Shown here one piece after another: positions 5,819 through 14,397 of a stretch of 35,933 nucleotides of DNA. Each line of letters opens with the position of its first letter. Positions within the stretch are counted from its first letter, which is position 1. The notes under the pieces were generated by a model. That model was given only the letters and a program-made list of their open reading frames with translations. It ran no database searches and had not been told where the DNA came from. The stretch spans positions 1-35,933 of the forward strand of contig JAAOZI010000017.1 of NCBI GenBank assembly GCA_011605865.1, in the 5' to 3' direction. The position numbers were made by a program, and so were the translations under genes. This DNA is from Archaeoglobales archaeon. GTDB taxonomy: Archaea > Halobacteriota > Archaeoglobi > Archaeoglobales > Archaeoglobaceae.

Positions 5819-8457
5819 TATTAAAAGAAATAGTAATTAGGAATTTCAAGTCGCATTCTAACACCAGAATAAAGTTTGAAAAGGGTATAAATCTGATCGC
5901 CGGCAGAAATGGGGCTGGAAAAAGTTCAATACTGGAAGCAATCCTTGTCGCACTTTATGGCATAAGGCCACCGATGAGAAAAGACGATCTTTTACAAGTG
6001 GGGACTAGTGAATATACAATAGACCTCAGATTTGAAATGAATGGAAGAGATTACAGAATAATTCGCAGGAGTTCTGGAAATTCGGAACTTCAGGGAGAAT
6101 TTTATCTGGAAGGAGATAGGAAAATAAATGAGTGGGTGGAAAGAAACATCTCTCCCTTCCATGTATTTACTGGGGCTGTTTACGTCAGACAGGGGGAAAT
6201 AGAGGCAATAATATCAGATGAAAGCGGGAGAGAAAAGATTATAAGGAAGATAACTAGAATAGAGGATTACGAAAATGCGTGGAAGAATCTTGGACAAGTG
6301 ATAAGGGAGCTTAAGGGTGAGATGGACAAATACATGGAGATTTTAAAACAAAAGGAGGATGCCGAAAGGAGATTTAAGGAAAAAGTTCAGGAAATTGAAA
6401 AATATAAAATGGAAATAGGAGATTGCCAGGAGAAGCTGGAGAAACTTAGGATTGAACATAAAAAGGTTTTGGAGGAGAAAAGGGTTTTTGACGAGTTTAA
6501 AAGAGAAATGGAAAAATTAAAAGAGCAAGTTCTAAGATTGGAAGGGGAAATAAAGGGAATGAAGCAAAGGCTCGAAGTTCTTCAATCGCAAAAAGAAGAA
6601 CTTGAAGTCAAGAGCATGGAAATAAGGGAAAAATATGAGAAAATGATAAGCTTGAATGAAAAGGCCAGGTTATACATGGAACTGGAAAAGATTCACAAAG
6701 AAATTTCCAATGCCCATAAAGAGCTTGATAATAAAATTAAAAGCCTTGAAATAGAAAAGGAGAGATCTCTGAATGAACTCAGGAAATGCGAGGAAGAGAA
6801 ACGAAACCTTGAAAACTTGAATAAAGAGATTTCGGAGCTGAAAAGCAAATTCGAAAATTTGAGACCGAAAACCCAGAAGTGGGAACAGATAAAATCAAAA
6901 GTTGAAAGAAAAGCGCAAATAGAGAAAACCCTATCGGAAAAGGGTTATAGCATTGAAAAAATCGACCAGATGTTCTCAGTTATTCAAAGGGCAAGGGAAA
7001 GAGACAGAGGATTGAAGGAAGCCTTTTCTAAGGTTTCAATGGAAAAGGGCTCCCTCCTTACTGAAAAGAGAAGACTTGAGGAGGTAATTGAAAAGATAAG
7101 GACAGTTGTGGGAATTTGCCCCGTTTGCGGGAGAGAGCTGACGGATGCGTACAGAGATGAGTTGTTGAGGAAATTCTCAATGGAGATGGAGAGGTTGAAA
7201 AATGAGCTACTGAAGGTTGAGGAAAAAGAAAGGAAGCTGATGGAAGAGAGAAAAAAGGTTGAAGAATTGCTTGGAAAACAGGATGTTGTACTTAAGTACA
7301 AACAGTTGGCAGATGAATTGAGGAGGATTTCGGAGGATCTGAGGGGTTTTGATGTTGAGAAACTAAAAGATGCAAGTGCTGAGGCTGAAAGAATCCTTTC
7401 CAGAATAGCATTCCTCGAAGAAGCTGGAAAGAAATCTCAGAAATTTGCAGAAAAATACGAAGAGGCGTTGAAAAAGCTCAAGGAGATAGACAATGAAATT
7501 TTGGAACTCAAAAAGCAGCTTAGAGAAAGAGTAGATGAGAGAATTTTAAATGCGGGATTCGGAAACATTGCCGAATTGGAAAGAGCGTTATCGGAGCTAA
7601 GAAGTTATTACGAAGATTGGATGTCGCTGAGGAGTTCTGAGATTGAGCTGAAGGAAGTCGAAGAAAAGAAAAAAGCGGTAATTGCGGAAATAGAGAAATG
7701 CGAGTCTAGCTTAAGGGAACAAACCAAACAATATGAGAAATGCGTAGGAGAGTTTAAAAAACTCCGTGAAAGATATGATGAAAGAAGGCATTTGGAATTG
7801 GAAGATTTGGAGAAGAAAATTTCAAAGGAAATTGCTGGACTGGAGGAAAGACTCCAAGTTTTAAAGAACAATCTAATATTGCTGGAAAAAGACAGAGATT
7901 ACCTTCAGAGGCAGCTTGAGGTTATTTATGAAAGTGAGAAAAAAGCCAAAGCGATCGAGAATGCAATCCCAGAACTCGAAAAAATTAGGGAGAAATTCTT
8001 GAGCTACAGAAATAAGGTAGCTGAAGCTGCTCTGAAAGAAGTTGAAAGGTACGCAAGCGAGATATTTGAGGAGTTCACCGGCGGGAAGTATTCAGGGATA
8101 AAGCTGAAAAGGGTGGTGGAATACGGAAAGGAAAGACTTAGGATCTTTGTCCTGCATCACGGAGCTGAAAGAGAAACGAGTTTTCTTAGCGGAGGAGAAC
8201 TGATAGCACTCGGAATAGCATTTAGACTTGCTTTATCAATGTTTGAATCGGGAGGAAGAATTCCTTTGCTCATTCTTGATGAACCAACGCCGTTCCTGGA
8301 TGAGGAAAGGAGAAGAAAACTCGTGGAGATAATGACGGACTATCTCCGCAGGATTCCGCAAGTTATTGTCGTCTCCCATGATGAGGAATTGAAAGACGCT
8401 GCCGATAGGGTTATAAACGTGGAATATCGCGGTGGTGTTTCAGTTGTGGAAGCTTAG
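5815..8457 (+). CDS. rad50: Rad50 SMC-like ATPase
   Basis: Rad50 is the ATPase that bridges and processes DNA ends with Mre11. The 880 residues show the full layout. The N-terminal ATPase lobe has the Walker A AGRNGAGKSS (residues about 29-38). A Q-loop region, VYVRQGEIEAI, follows. Next is a long antiparallel coiled coil rich in E, K and L. The zinc hook is CPVCGREL with cysteines at 435 and 438. After the return coil comes the C-terminal lobe, with signature SFLSGGELIALGIAF (about 789), Walker B LLILDEPTPFLDEE (Asp822-Glu823) and a D-loop, then VVSHDEEL. The length is typical for archaea. It overlaps both mre11 (ATGA) and nurA. Confidence 0.97.
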   Translation: MILKEIVIRNFKSHSNTRIKFEKGINLIAGRNGAGKSSILEAILVALYGIRPPMRKDDLLQVGTSEYTIDLRFEMNGRDYRIIRRSSGNSELQGEFYLEGDRKINEWVERNISPFHVFTGAVYVRQGEIEAIISDESGREKIIRKITRIEDYENAWKNLGQVIRELKGEMDKYMEILKQKEDAERRFKEKVQEIEKYKMEIGDCQEKLEKLRIEHKKVLEEKRVFDEFKREMEKLKEQVLRLEGEIKGMKQRLEVLQSQKEELEVKSMEIREKYEKMISLNEKARLYMELEKIHKEISNAHKELDNKIKSLEIEKERSLNELRKCEEEKRNLENLNKEISELKSKFENLRPKTQKWEQIKSKVERKAQIEKTLSEKGYSIEKIDQMFSVIQRARERDRGLKEAFSKVSMEKGSLLTEKRRLEEVIEKIRTVVGICPVCGRELTDAYRDELLRKFSMEMERLKNELLKVEEKERKLMEERKKVEELLGKQDVVLKYKQLADELRRISEDLRGFDVEKLKDASAEAERILSRIAFLEEAGKKSQKFAEKYEEALKKLKEIDNEILELKKQLRERVDERILNAGFGNIAELERALSELRSYYEDWMSLRSSEIELKEVEEKKKAVIAEIEKCESSLREQTKQYEKCVGEFKKLRERYDERRHLELEDLEKKISKEIAGLEERLQVLKNNLILLEKDRDYLQRQLEVIYESEKKAKAIENAIPELEKIREKFLSYRNKVAEAALKEVERYASEIFEEFTGGKYSGIKLKRVVEYGKERLRIFVLHHGAERETSFLSGGELIALGIAFRLALSMFESGGRIPLLILDEPTPFLDEERRRKLVEIMTDYLRRIPQVIVVSHDEELKDAADRVINVEYRGGVSVVEA

Positions 8458-9556
8458 CGATGAAACTTTGAAGAAATTGGAAAGTGAGATTGAAAGAATC
8501 TTTGTGAGGGCTGAGGAGATTGCTGGAAAAGTTGAGGATAAGTGGAGAGAAATACCTGAACCAGTAGAATGCAAAGCCTGCGGGGTAGATGGAAGCAGGG
8601 GATTGGAAAAGCTCTCTAGTGCGATCTTGTATTTTGTAACTTCTGTGGGCGTTGGAGAGGATTTGAAGGAAATGAGCGAAGTGACGGTTTTAAAGCCGCA
8701 CATCAACATAGAGGAGCGAATAAGGCTTCATATGCACACTTCTGAATTCAGAATTGGAAGTTTTGCGGACGAAGAAATCGTTCTATTAGATGGTTCACTT
8801 AGAGGGGCTTTTATAAGACCCGCTTCGTATATAGATGATCCGAAAAAACTTAGGGAAAGTTACGAGCTTGAAAGTTTTGTTCAGGATTTTTTGGAAATTC
8901 TGGACAAACATTTTGAGGCTATCGGGGATGATCTGAGGAAAGATAATGCCAAAAAGAACTACCTGCTCTCCAGAGAGGAGGTATTTTTAAAGATGGAGGA
9001 GGGATACAGAAAAGGAGAAAAGAGGGTGGAAGACCTGATGATTTTTGCAGAATATCTGGAATACCTCCATTCCCTGAACAGATTACTAGAAAAAAACGCT
9101 GTTTTCATAGCAAAGAACTTTTACACGCATGAATTCGACAGCGAGATTACAGATGCGGCTATACTTGAGCTTTTGTCAATAAAACAGTTTGGATTTGAAA
9201 AGGCCGGATATATTATTTTTAAGCCGAGGATTGGAAAGATTTTGCCTTGGTTTGTTCAGGAACAAAAAAGGAGCTTTAAGAATCTCTTTAAAGAAATTAA
9301 CCTGGCTTTTGTTCGGTTTGAGGATCATGGAGGCATATATCTTGTGGAGAGCACAGAAAAGATCGATGAGGATTTAATAGCAAAACTAAAAAGCCTCGAA
9401 GTGGACGGCTATCCCCTTCAGCTGCTGCAGGCACACAAATTGGCAAAGATAAAGAGGGCCGAAATAAGAAAACTCGTTTTTAGCTTAATTTCATCTTTAA
9501 AACCAGAATATTTTCCTCTGTTCAAAAGAGGAAGGGAGATTGTCGAAGATCGGTAG
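8432..9556 (+). CDS. nurA: NurA 5'-3' nuclease
   Basis: NurA is the ring-shaped nuclease partner of HerA and degrades the 5' strand during end resection. The 374-residue protein has the hallmark first motif CGVDGSRG (Asp near residue 53) and a second acidic motif IVLLDGSLRGAF. C-terminal segments FVRFEDHGGIYLVES and VDGYPLQLLQAHKLAKI are typical of the family. It lies last in the herA-mre11-rad50-nurA cluster, the conserved archaeal order. The start is uncertain: GTG at 8432 or 8435, or TTG at 8444, all lie inside the end of rad50, with no clear ribosome site separating them. Confidence 0.92.
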   Translation: MVFQLWKLSDETLKKLESEIERIFVRAEEIAGKVEDKWREIPEPVECKACGVDGSRGLEKLSSAILYFVTSVGVGEDLKEMSEVTVLKPHINIEERIRLHMHTSEFRIGSFADEEIVLLDGSLRGAFIRPASYIDDPKKLRESYELESFVQDFLEILDKHFEAIGDDLRKDNAKKNYLLSREEVFLKMEEGYRKGEKRVEDLMIFAEYLEYLHSLNRLLEKNAVFIAKNFYTHEFDSEITDAAILELLSIKQFGFEKAGYIIFKPRIGKILPWFVQEQKRSFKNLFKEINLAFVRFEDHGGIYLVESTEKIDEDLIAKLKSLEVDGYPLQLLQAHKLAKIKRAEIRKLVFSLISSLKPEYFPLFKRGREIVEDR

Positions 9557-9633
9557 CATTAATATATTTTGGTGAGCTTACCATTTTAGGAATGAGAAAA
9601 GCATAAATAGAAAGTCTAAATAGAATTAGCTAG

Positions 9634-10113
9634 ATGGGCAACTTCGAGGCCGACGTTAGGCAAATTCTGGATGAAAAGTTTATTGAGAAAGCTAGGAATC
9701 TGAAGAAATCGGGGCATATTTTCAACCCAATCTTTTATCTGTTCTTCACCCGTTTAGTTGAACTTTCGGCGATATTTAGGAATATAGTGCTACCCAATAG
9801 ATATGAACTCGAGGAACTCTTTGCTATGAGGCGAGACTTCCTTCAAATAGACTACAGAACGCTTATAGAGATCATTAGAAGAGCTTGGGTCTATGAAAGA
9901 AGTAAGGGTACTGAATTTAGCTTTAGCAAAAATGCTGACGATATGCTTTACCTATTATACAGAATGGGAAGGATTCAGAAGGAGCTGGATGATGTGATAC
10001 TGAAGCATGCAGAGTGGAAAAGGGAGAAGCTTATAGAGCTCTATATAAATCTCCTGAGAATCCTACTTGAAATTGAGGATGAAATAAACAAGAGTATAGG
10101 TATAGAGGTCTAA
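9634..10113 (+). CDS. Unknown alpha-helical protein (159 aa)
   Basis: I do not recognise this family. The protein is soluble and predicted almost wholly helical, with charged amphipathic stretches (FIEKARNLKKSG, MGRIQKELDDVILKHAEWKR, LLRILLEIEDEINKS). No signal peptide or metal motif is seen. TATA-like sequences (CATAAATAG, TCTAAATAG at 9602-9624) lie just before the ATG, so it probably has its own leaderless transcript rather than belonging to the resection operon, whose last stop is 78 bases upstream. The same promoter-like sequence recurs at about 10906-10940. It could be a regulatory or HEPN-like helical protein, but no HEPN motif (RX4-6H) is evident. Confidence 0.6.
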   Translation: MGNFEADVRQILDEKFIEKARNLKKSGHIFNPIFYLFFTRLVELSAIFRNIVLPNRYELEELFAMRRDFLQIDYRTLIEIIRRAWVYERSKGTEFSFSKNADDMLYLLYRMGRIQKELDDVILKHAEWKREKLIELYINLLRILLEIEDEINKSIGIEV

Positions 10114-10120
10114 GATTTAG

Positions 10121-10210
10121 TTAAGATCGCATCTCGGGATAGTCATAGATCAGACAAAGATATCTGGCAGAAAATATTCCGTAGAAAGGAGTCAGCACAA
10201 AGTTTATAAC
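10121..10210 (-). pseudogene. Out-of-frame C-terminal tail of the DUF4013 gene
   Basis: Read in the frame shifted at the G6 tract, this stretch encodes VINFVLTPFYGIFSARYLCL, then IYDYPEMRS and a TAA at 10121-10123. LTPFYGIFSARYL is what the end of a DUF4013 protein should look like, and it joins directly to the PAIGG of the upstream frame. It has no start codon of its own. Together the two pieces give a protein of about 211 residues. Confidence 0.75.
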
Positions 10211-10749
10211 CCCCCTATTGCAGGAATGTGGGCAATTATTGTCTGAATAATTAAAAGAACAACTTGCAGAATTATTAAGGCTAATATATAATTTGCCCAT
10301 CCAATGCTGTTAATTCTTTGATTTATTTCACTGAAATTGAATGCCTCCTCAACTTTCCCAGTTCTGGCAAGTCTGATTATTCCGATTGTCGCAAAAATTC
10401 CAACTATTATTGCAACTATTATAACTGCGATAAATCCGGTAAAAGCGGCGAAGGCTGTGAACGGATTAAGGATAAGGAAGGTACTTATTCCTGAAATAAA
10501 GGCTACTACGATCACGGGTATTGCGTAGATGATTACTGCGACGAATATTTTCAACCCATCAATAAACATCTTTCCCCAGTTTTCGAGTTCTGGAGCTGGT
10601 TTTCTGCCTCTAAGTATCTCAGCAACGTATCCGAGGAAAAGTGGGAATATTATGCAGAATACGATCAGCAGGAGCCATTTTATCCATTTTCCCCATATCG
10701 CATCTTTTGCATAGGCAAAAGAATCTTCTAGAATCCCCACTATGTTCAT
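10204..10749 (-). CDS. DUF4013 membrane protein, frameshifted near its C-terminus
   Basis: This archaeal DUF4013 integral membrane protein is 181 residues as read. WIKWLLLIVFCIIFPLFLGY is the first membrane helix, followed by VAEILRGRKPAPELENWGKM, the family's signature loop, and then several strongly hydrophobic helices. Function is unknown; relatives are thought to sit in the cytoplasmic membrane. The frame ends abruptly at PAIGGL, within what should be the last conserved stretch. One base more in the G6 tract (10210-10215 on the plus strand) would continue into 29 residues with a convincing family C-terminus (see 10121-10210). So the gene is either inactivated, phase-variable, or affected by a sequencing error. 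A TATA-like box (TTAAATACTT, about 10762-10772) lies just upstream of the start. Confidence 0.8.
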   Translation of the reverse strand: MNIVGILEDSFAYAKDAIWGKWIKWLLLIVFCIIFPLFLGYVAEILRGRKPAPELENWGKMFIDGLKIFVAVIIYAIPVIVVAFISGISTFLILNPFTAFAAFTGFIAVIIVAIIVGIFATIGIIRLARTGKVEEAFNFSEINQRINSIGWANYILALIILQVVLLIIQTIIAHIPAIGGL

Positions 10750-10800
10750 AGATGTTGCGATTTGCTAAGTATTTAAGATTTTTGTTTTTAAAATAATTGT

Positions 10801-10856
10801 TGCCCATCCGGTGGAATCCCCCTCATTCCTTCAGGGGACGCATGGCTGGATGGGCA
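10801..10856. repeat. Long-stem inverted repeat, possible IS200/IS605 end remnant
   Basis: Perfect 9-base arms (10801-10809 and 10848-10856) enclose a GC-rich interior that itself pairs (about 10819-10823 with 10833-10837). The interior wording GGAATCCCCCT...CTTCAGGGGACG resembles degenerate archaeal IS200/IS605 ends. It sits about 50 bases upstream of the DUF4013 start, next to that gene's promoter. No transposase is attached. A structured small RNA is an alternative. Confidence 0.45.
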
Positions 10857-10905
10857 TTTAACATTTGACTAAAACAAGTATTAAAGGTTATCACCTTGAG
10901 GGCAA

Positions 10906-10940
10906 TGAAAAAGCTTAAATAAATAGAAAGTTTAAATAAA
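10906..10940 (+). promoter_or_regulatory. Promoter-like sequence duplicated from upstream of the 9634 gene
   Basis: The stretch with CTTAAATAAATAGAAAGTTT closely resembles the promoter region at about 9591-9625 (GCATAAATAGAAAGTCTAAA). Downstream only a 16-codon ATG frame (from about 10939) is present, so the target could be a short or non-coding RNA in 10940-11100, or this is a relic. The rest of 10857-11150 shows no convincing gene; an AT-rich TATA-like stretch at about 11115-11125 probably serves the DUF72 gene. Confidence 0.3.
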
Positions 10941-11150
10941 TGTCCAAATCTCAGGAAAGTCCATTGAGAAGAAACTTCAGATCTGCGTGATCTTCGAATA
11001 AATCAAAATGCTGGCTGGGAGATAGAGAAGGAGTAAGCTTCTCTTAACGCTTGAAACCTAACCGAAGAAAACCATCCGCTTAAAAATCCATCGTTGAGCG
11101 AAGAGCTTTAGGGCTTAATTTTTTAACACGGTAGATTTTAGTTAAAACCG

Positions 11151-11846
11151 ATGAAGATAGGGTGTTGCGGATTTCCGATCTCGATGGAGAAGTATTTCAA
11201 GAGTTTTGAGGTAGTTGAGGTTCAGAAAACATTTTATAAACCTCCGGGCATAGAGACTGTGAAAAAATGGAGAGAAATGGCTCCAGAAGATTTTGAGTTT
11301 ACCGTAAAAGCTTGGCAGGTAATAACCCATCCACCTTCAAGTCCCACTTACAAAAAGGCGAAGCTGGAGGTAAGTGAAGCGGGATTCTTTAGACCAATAA
11401 AACCCGTTTTTGAAGCTTGGGAGGTTACAAGGGAAATTTCAAAGGTTTTAAAAGCAAAATTTATCCTGTTTCAGACTCCAAAGAGTTTCAAGGAAAGTGA
11501 AGATAACATAAGGAACATGAAAGAGTTCTTTGGCTCGATTGAGAGGGAGTTTATTTTTGGTTGGGAAGCCAGGGGCTGGAGAGAGGAGGCTGTAAGAAAA
11601 GTATGTGAGGAGCTCTCTTTGATTCATGTCGTCGATCCTTTTGAATCCTCTCCTACCTACGGAGAGATAAGATATTTTAGAATACATAAGAACCATACTG
11701 ACGAAGAAATCCGTTCCCTGCTTTATAAAGCAGACTACATAATGTTCAACAACCCTTATATGCTCAGGGATGCTGAAAAGCTGAAGAAATGGAGGGATGA
11801 GATTGAGAGAAAGAATTCTGAGGGTTCTAGACAGTTACGATCATAA
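11151..11846 (+). CDS. DUF72 family TIM-barrel protein
   Basis: This 231-residue protein is a DUF72 member, a widespread TIM-barrel-like family without an established reaction. The start MKIGCCGFPISMEKYFKSFE and the motif VEVQKTFYKPPGIETVKKWR (strand plus the substrate-pocket Tyr-Pro region) are diagnostic. FEFTVKAWQVITHP, FGWEARGWRE and a late YFRIHKN follow, as in other members. Normal length is about 230-250 residues. Its 3' end overlaps the purP-type gene by 50 bases, so the two are likely co-transcribed. Metal or nucleotide binding is possible but not shown by the sequence. Confidence 0.88.
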   Translation: MKIGCCGFPISMEKYFKSFEVVEVQKTFYKPPGIETVKKWREMAPEDFEFTVKAWQVITHPPSSPTYKKAKLEVSEAGFFRPIKPVFEAWEVTREISKVLKAKFILFQTPKSFKESEDNIRNMKEFFGSIEREFIFGWEARGWREEAVRKVCEELSLIHVVDPFESSPTYGEIRYFRIHKNHTDEEIRSLLYKADYIMFNNPYMLRDAEKLKKWRDEIERKNSEGSRQLRS

Positions 11847-12870
11847 AAAAATAAGGATAGCAACACTTGGAAGCCATTCCGCGCTCAACATTCTTCGTGG
11901 AGCAAAGGATGAAGGTTTTGAGACTATATGTCTATGCAAAAGCGAAGATGCGGTAATTTACAGAAACTTTGGAGTCGCGGACAATATAGTGGAGCTTGAA
12001 AGCTTTTCCGATCTTTTGAAAGAGGAAGTTCAAAGCTTTCTGAGAGAGAAAAATGCGATCCTGATACCTCACGGCTCTTTCAACGCCTATATTGGAAAGC
12101 TAGACAAGCTTGAAGTTCCGATTTTTGGAAACAGGATGCTCATGGAATACGAAATGGACAGAGAGAAACAGAGGGAATGGTTCCTGAGGGCAGGTGTGAG
12201 AGTGCCTAAAGTCTTCAGAAGTCCGGAGGAAATAGAGGGGCTATGCATTGTCAAATATCAGGGGGCAAAGGGAGGAAGAGGATATTTTTTGGTCTCTTCT
12301 TACAATGAGTTCAGAGAAAAAGTCGAGAAAATGATTGGGATGGGATTGGTAAATGAAGACGACCTTAAAAAGGTCGAGATTCAGGAATACGTTCTCGGTG
12401 CGAATGTCTATTTCTCTTTCTTTTATTCACCAGTTAATGAAAGGATTGAACTCATCTCCGTGGATAGAAGATACGAACATGCTGATGCATTGGGGAGAAT
12501 TCCAGCAAAAGAACAGCTGAAGATCGATATAGAGCCTACTTACACTGTTATAGGAAACTTTCCGATTGTGCTGCGGGAAAGCCTTCTCAGGCAGGCCTTT
12601 GAGGCTGCGGAAAGAATTGTTGAAGTTTCAAAGGAAATAGCATATCCCGGGATGGTTGGGCCATTTTGCGTTGAGACCATTTTCAACGAGAGAGCTGAAA
12701 TGGTTGTATTTGAAATTTCTGCCAGGATAGTAGCCGGAACGAACGTTGGAATTCCGAATTCTCCTTATTCATACATACTCTTCGGAGAAAACATGTACAT
12801 GGGAAGGAGGATTGCAAGAGAGTTAAGAATTGCAATCGAAAAAGATATGCTCGGAGAAGTTGTTTACTGA
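11797..12870 (+). CDS. purP: PurP-type ATP-grasp ligase (formate-dependent FAICAR synthetase family)
   Basis: PurP makes FAICAR from AICAR, formate and ATP in archaeal purine synthesis, where it replaces the folate-dependent PurH formyltransferase. The 357-residue protein has the family N-terminus RIATLGSHSALNILRGAKDE. Next are PHGSFNAYIG and PIFGNRMLMEYEMDREKQ. The ATP-grasp lobe has FRSPEEIEG and VKYQGAKGGRGYF. C-terminal motifs are GMVGPFCVET, VVFEISARIVAGTN and MYMGRRIARE. GGAGGG lies directly before the ATG at 11797. Archaea often carry a second PurP-like paralogue of unknown function, so the exact substrate is not certain from sequence. The map gene follows after 2 bases. Confidence 0.85.
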   Translation: MRLRERILRVLDSYDHKKIRIATLGSHSALNILRGAKDEGFETICLCKSEDAVIYRNFGVADNIVELESFSDLLKEEVQSFLREKNAILIPHGSFNAYIGKLDKLEVPIFGNRMLMEYEMDREKQREWFLRAGVRVPKVFRSPEEIEGLCIVKYQGAKGGRGYFLVSSYNEFREKVEKMIGMGLVNEDDLKKVEIQEYVLGANVYFSFFYSPVNERIELISVDRRYEHADALGRIPAKEQLKIDIEPTYTVIGNFPIVLRESLLRQAFEAAERIVEVSKEIAYPGMVGPFCVETIFNERAEMVVFEISARIVAGTNVGIPNSPYSYILFGENMYMGRRIARELRIAIEKDMLGEVVY

Positions 12871-12872
12871 GC

Positions 12873-13739
12873 ATGGAGGCAATTGAAAAAACAATAAAGG
12901 CTGGAGAAATTCTGAAGAGGGTTGTAAAAGAGGCAGAAGAAAAAGTAGCGGTCGGATCAAGGATATTGGATGTTGCGGAGTTCATAGAAAACAGAATTGT
13001 TGAGCTTGGCGCGAGGCCGGCTTTCCCGTGCAACATATCGATAAACAGCGATGCAGCCCACTCAACGCCGGCTAGAGGGGATGAGAGGGTTTTCAAGAAG
13101 GGGGATCTTGTAAAAATAGATATCGGGGCCCATATAGATGGTTATATAGCGGATATGGCAATATCCATAGATCTGGGCGATCACGGCGATCTCATAAGGG
13201 CAGCAAGGGAGGCTGTCTTCAATGCGATCGATGTTGTAAAGGCAGGGGTTGATACCGCAAGGATCGGTAAGGTTATCGAAGAAACTATAAAGAATTACGG
13301 TTTCAAGCCAGTTGTGAACCTCTCTGGCCACGGTTTGTTGCCCTACCTAGCACATGCGCCGCCCAGCATTTACAACTATGCCACGCAGAAAGGTATCGAG
13401 CTTGAGGAAGGAATGGTAATAGCCATAGAGCCTTTTGCAACGGATGGAGTTGGAAAGGTTGTTGAAAGGGGGGAATGCGAGATTTACAGCCTTTTAAATC
13501 CAAAACCCCTCAGGCTTAGAACTATGAGGGAAATTGTTTCCGAAATATCGGAAAAATACAAGACTCTGCCGTTTGCCAAGAGATGGCTGAACGTTTCCGA
13601 TCTCTGGATTTCAAAGCTTGTGAGAGAAGGAGTGCTGAGAGAGTATCCGGTTCTCACGGAAGTTTCCAGAAGAGCTGTTAGCCAGTGGGAGCATACGGTT
13701 ATCGTAGAGAAGGATTGTGCTAGAGTTGTAACACTCTAG
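12873..13739 (+). CDS. map: Type II methionine aminopeptidase
   Basis: This enzyme removes N-terminal methionine from nascent proteins. The 288 residues show the pita-bread peptidase fold. The His near residue 63 lies in SDAAHSTPARGDERV. The first metal Asp is in VKIDIGAHIDGYIADMA (Asp83 and Asp94). The metal His is in NLSGHGL. The metal Glu residues are in IAIEPFATDG and in the terminal WEHTVIVEKD. The inserted helical region typical of type II enzymes is present before the last Glu. Length matches other archaeal MetAPs. It starts 2 bases after purP. Its 3' end overlaps the convergent DUF1624 gene by 20 bases. Confidence 0.95.
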   Translation: MEAIEKTIKAGEILKRVVKEAEEKVAVGSRILDVAEFIENRIVELGARPAFPCNISINSDAAHSTPARGDERVFKKGDLVKIDIGAHIDGYIADMAISIDLGDHGDLIRAAREAVFNAIDVVKAGVDTARIGKVIEETIKNYGFKPVVNLSGHGLLPYLAHAPPSIYNYATQKGIELEEGMVIAIEPFATDGVGKVVERGECEIYSLLNPKPLRLRTMREIVSEISEKYKTLPFAKRWLNVSDLWISKLVREGVLREYPVLTEVSRRAVSQWEHTVIVEKDCARVVTL

Positions 13740-14397
13740 AAATTATGTCGCCATACCAGATCTGGAGAATCAGGATTATAATGGGATGCTGCAGTAGATA
13801 GATCTTTAATGAATTCCTTCCAAGAAGGCTAACTATCCCTCCTCTGTAATCTGATGCGTTTAACTTTACCTTTTTGCCAAAGTAAATGCCAATGAGCATG
13901 AATCCAAACCATGGAAGGAGAGGGTAGTAGTCTAGCGTTCTGAAATTTGTTGGAATAATCCCCAGCCAGAGGAGATGGTAAAACGGAAATCTAAACTGCT
14001 GGATGTAGAATCCAGCAATGATAATCAGCACACCAATCGGGAGACATAGATTTGGCTTTCTGGAAAATGGAACTGCAATTACAGATGCGAGAGCAAAAAA
14101 GTGAATTATTCCAAAAACAACGTATTCTTCAGGCACAAAAATGAATGTTACGAACGTTATTGCGAGAGCTATCGCTGAAAACTTTAGAAATCTTTTTGGA
14201 TTAAATCCTTTAAGCGTTTTGGCCATTGTGAAGCCCGAGATGAATATGAACATTCCGCCGATAATCCTTGGAAAGATGAACCAGAAAATCCCATCCAGTT
14301 GAATTTTTTCAAAATAACTTGCGTCAAAAAAGAAGTGAAAAACGAGCATTAAAATTACTGCTATCCCCCTTGCAAAATCTATCTGCCAGTAGCGCAT
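13720..14397 (-). CDS. DUF1624 / heparan-alpha-glucosaminide N-acetyltransferase-like membrane protein
   Basis: This 225-residue polytopic membrane protein begins RYWQIDFARGIAVILMLVFH, the diagnostic start of DUF1624 proteins, related to eukaryotic HGSNAT and bacterial acyltransferase-3-type membrane enzymes. About seven hydrophobic segments are visible. The Arg of the IDFARG motif and the His of LVFHFFFD are conserved in the family. The substrate is unknown in archaea. It is the last gene of the aIF2-alpha/nop10/PAC2 operon; its ATG overlaps the PAC2 stop (TGATG). The pairing with translation and RNA genes is more likely positional than functional. Confidence 0.85.
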   Translation of the reverse strand: MRYWQIDFARGIAVILMLVFHFFFDASYFEKIQLDGIFWFIFPRIIGGMFIFISGFTMAKTLKGFNPKRFLKFSAIALAITFVTFIFVPEEYVVFGIIHFFALASVIAVPFSRKPNLCLPIGVLIIIAGFYIQQFRFPFYHLLWLGIIPTNFRTLDYYPLLPWFGFMLIGIYFGKKVKLNASDYRGGIVSLLGRNSLKIYLLQHPIIILILQIWYGDIISRVLQL

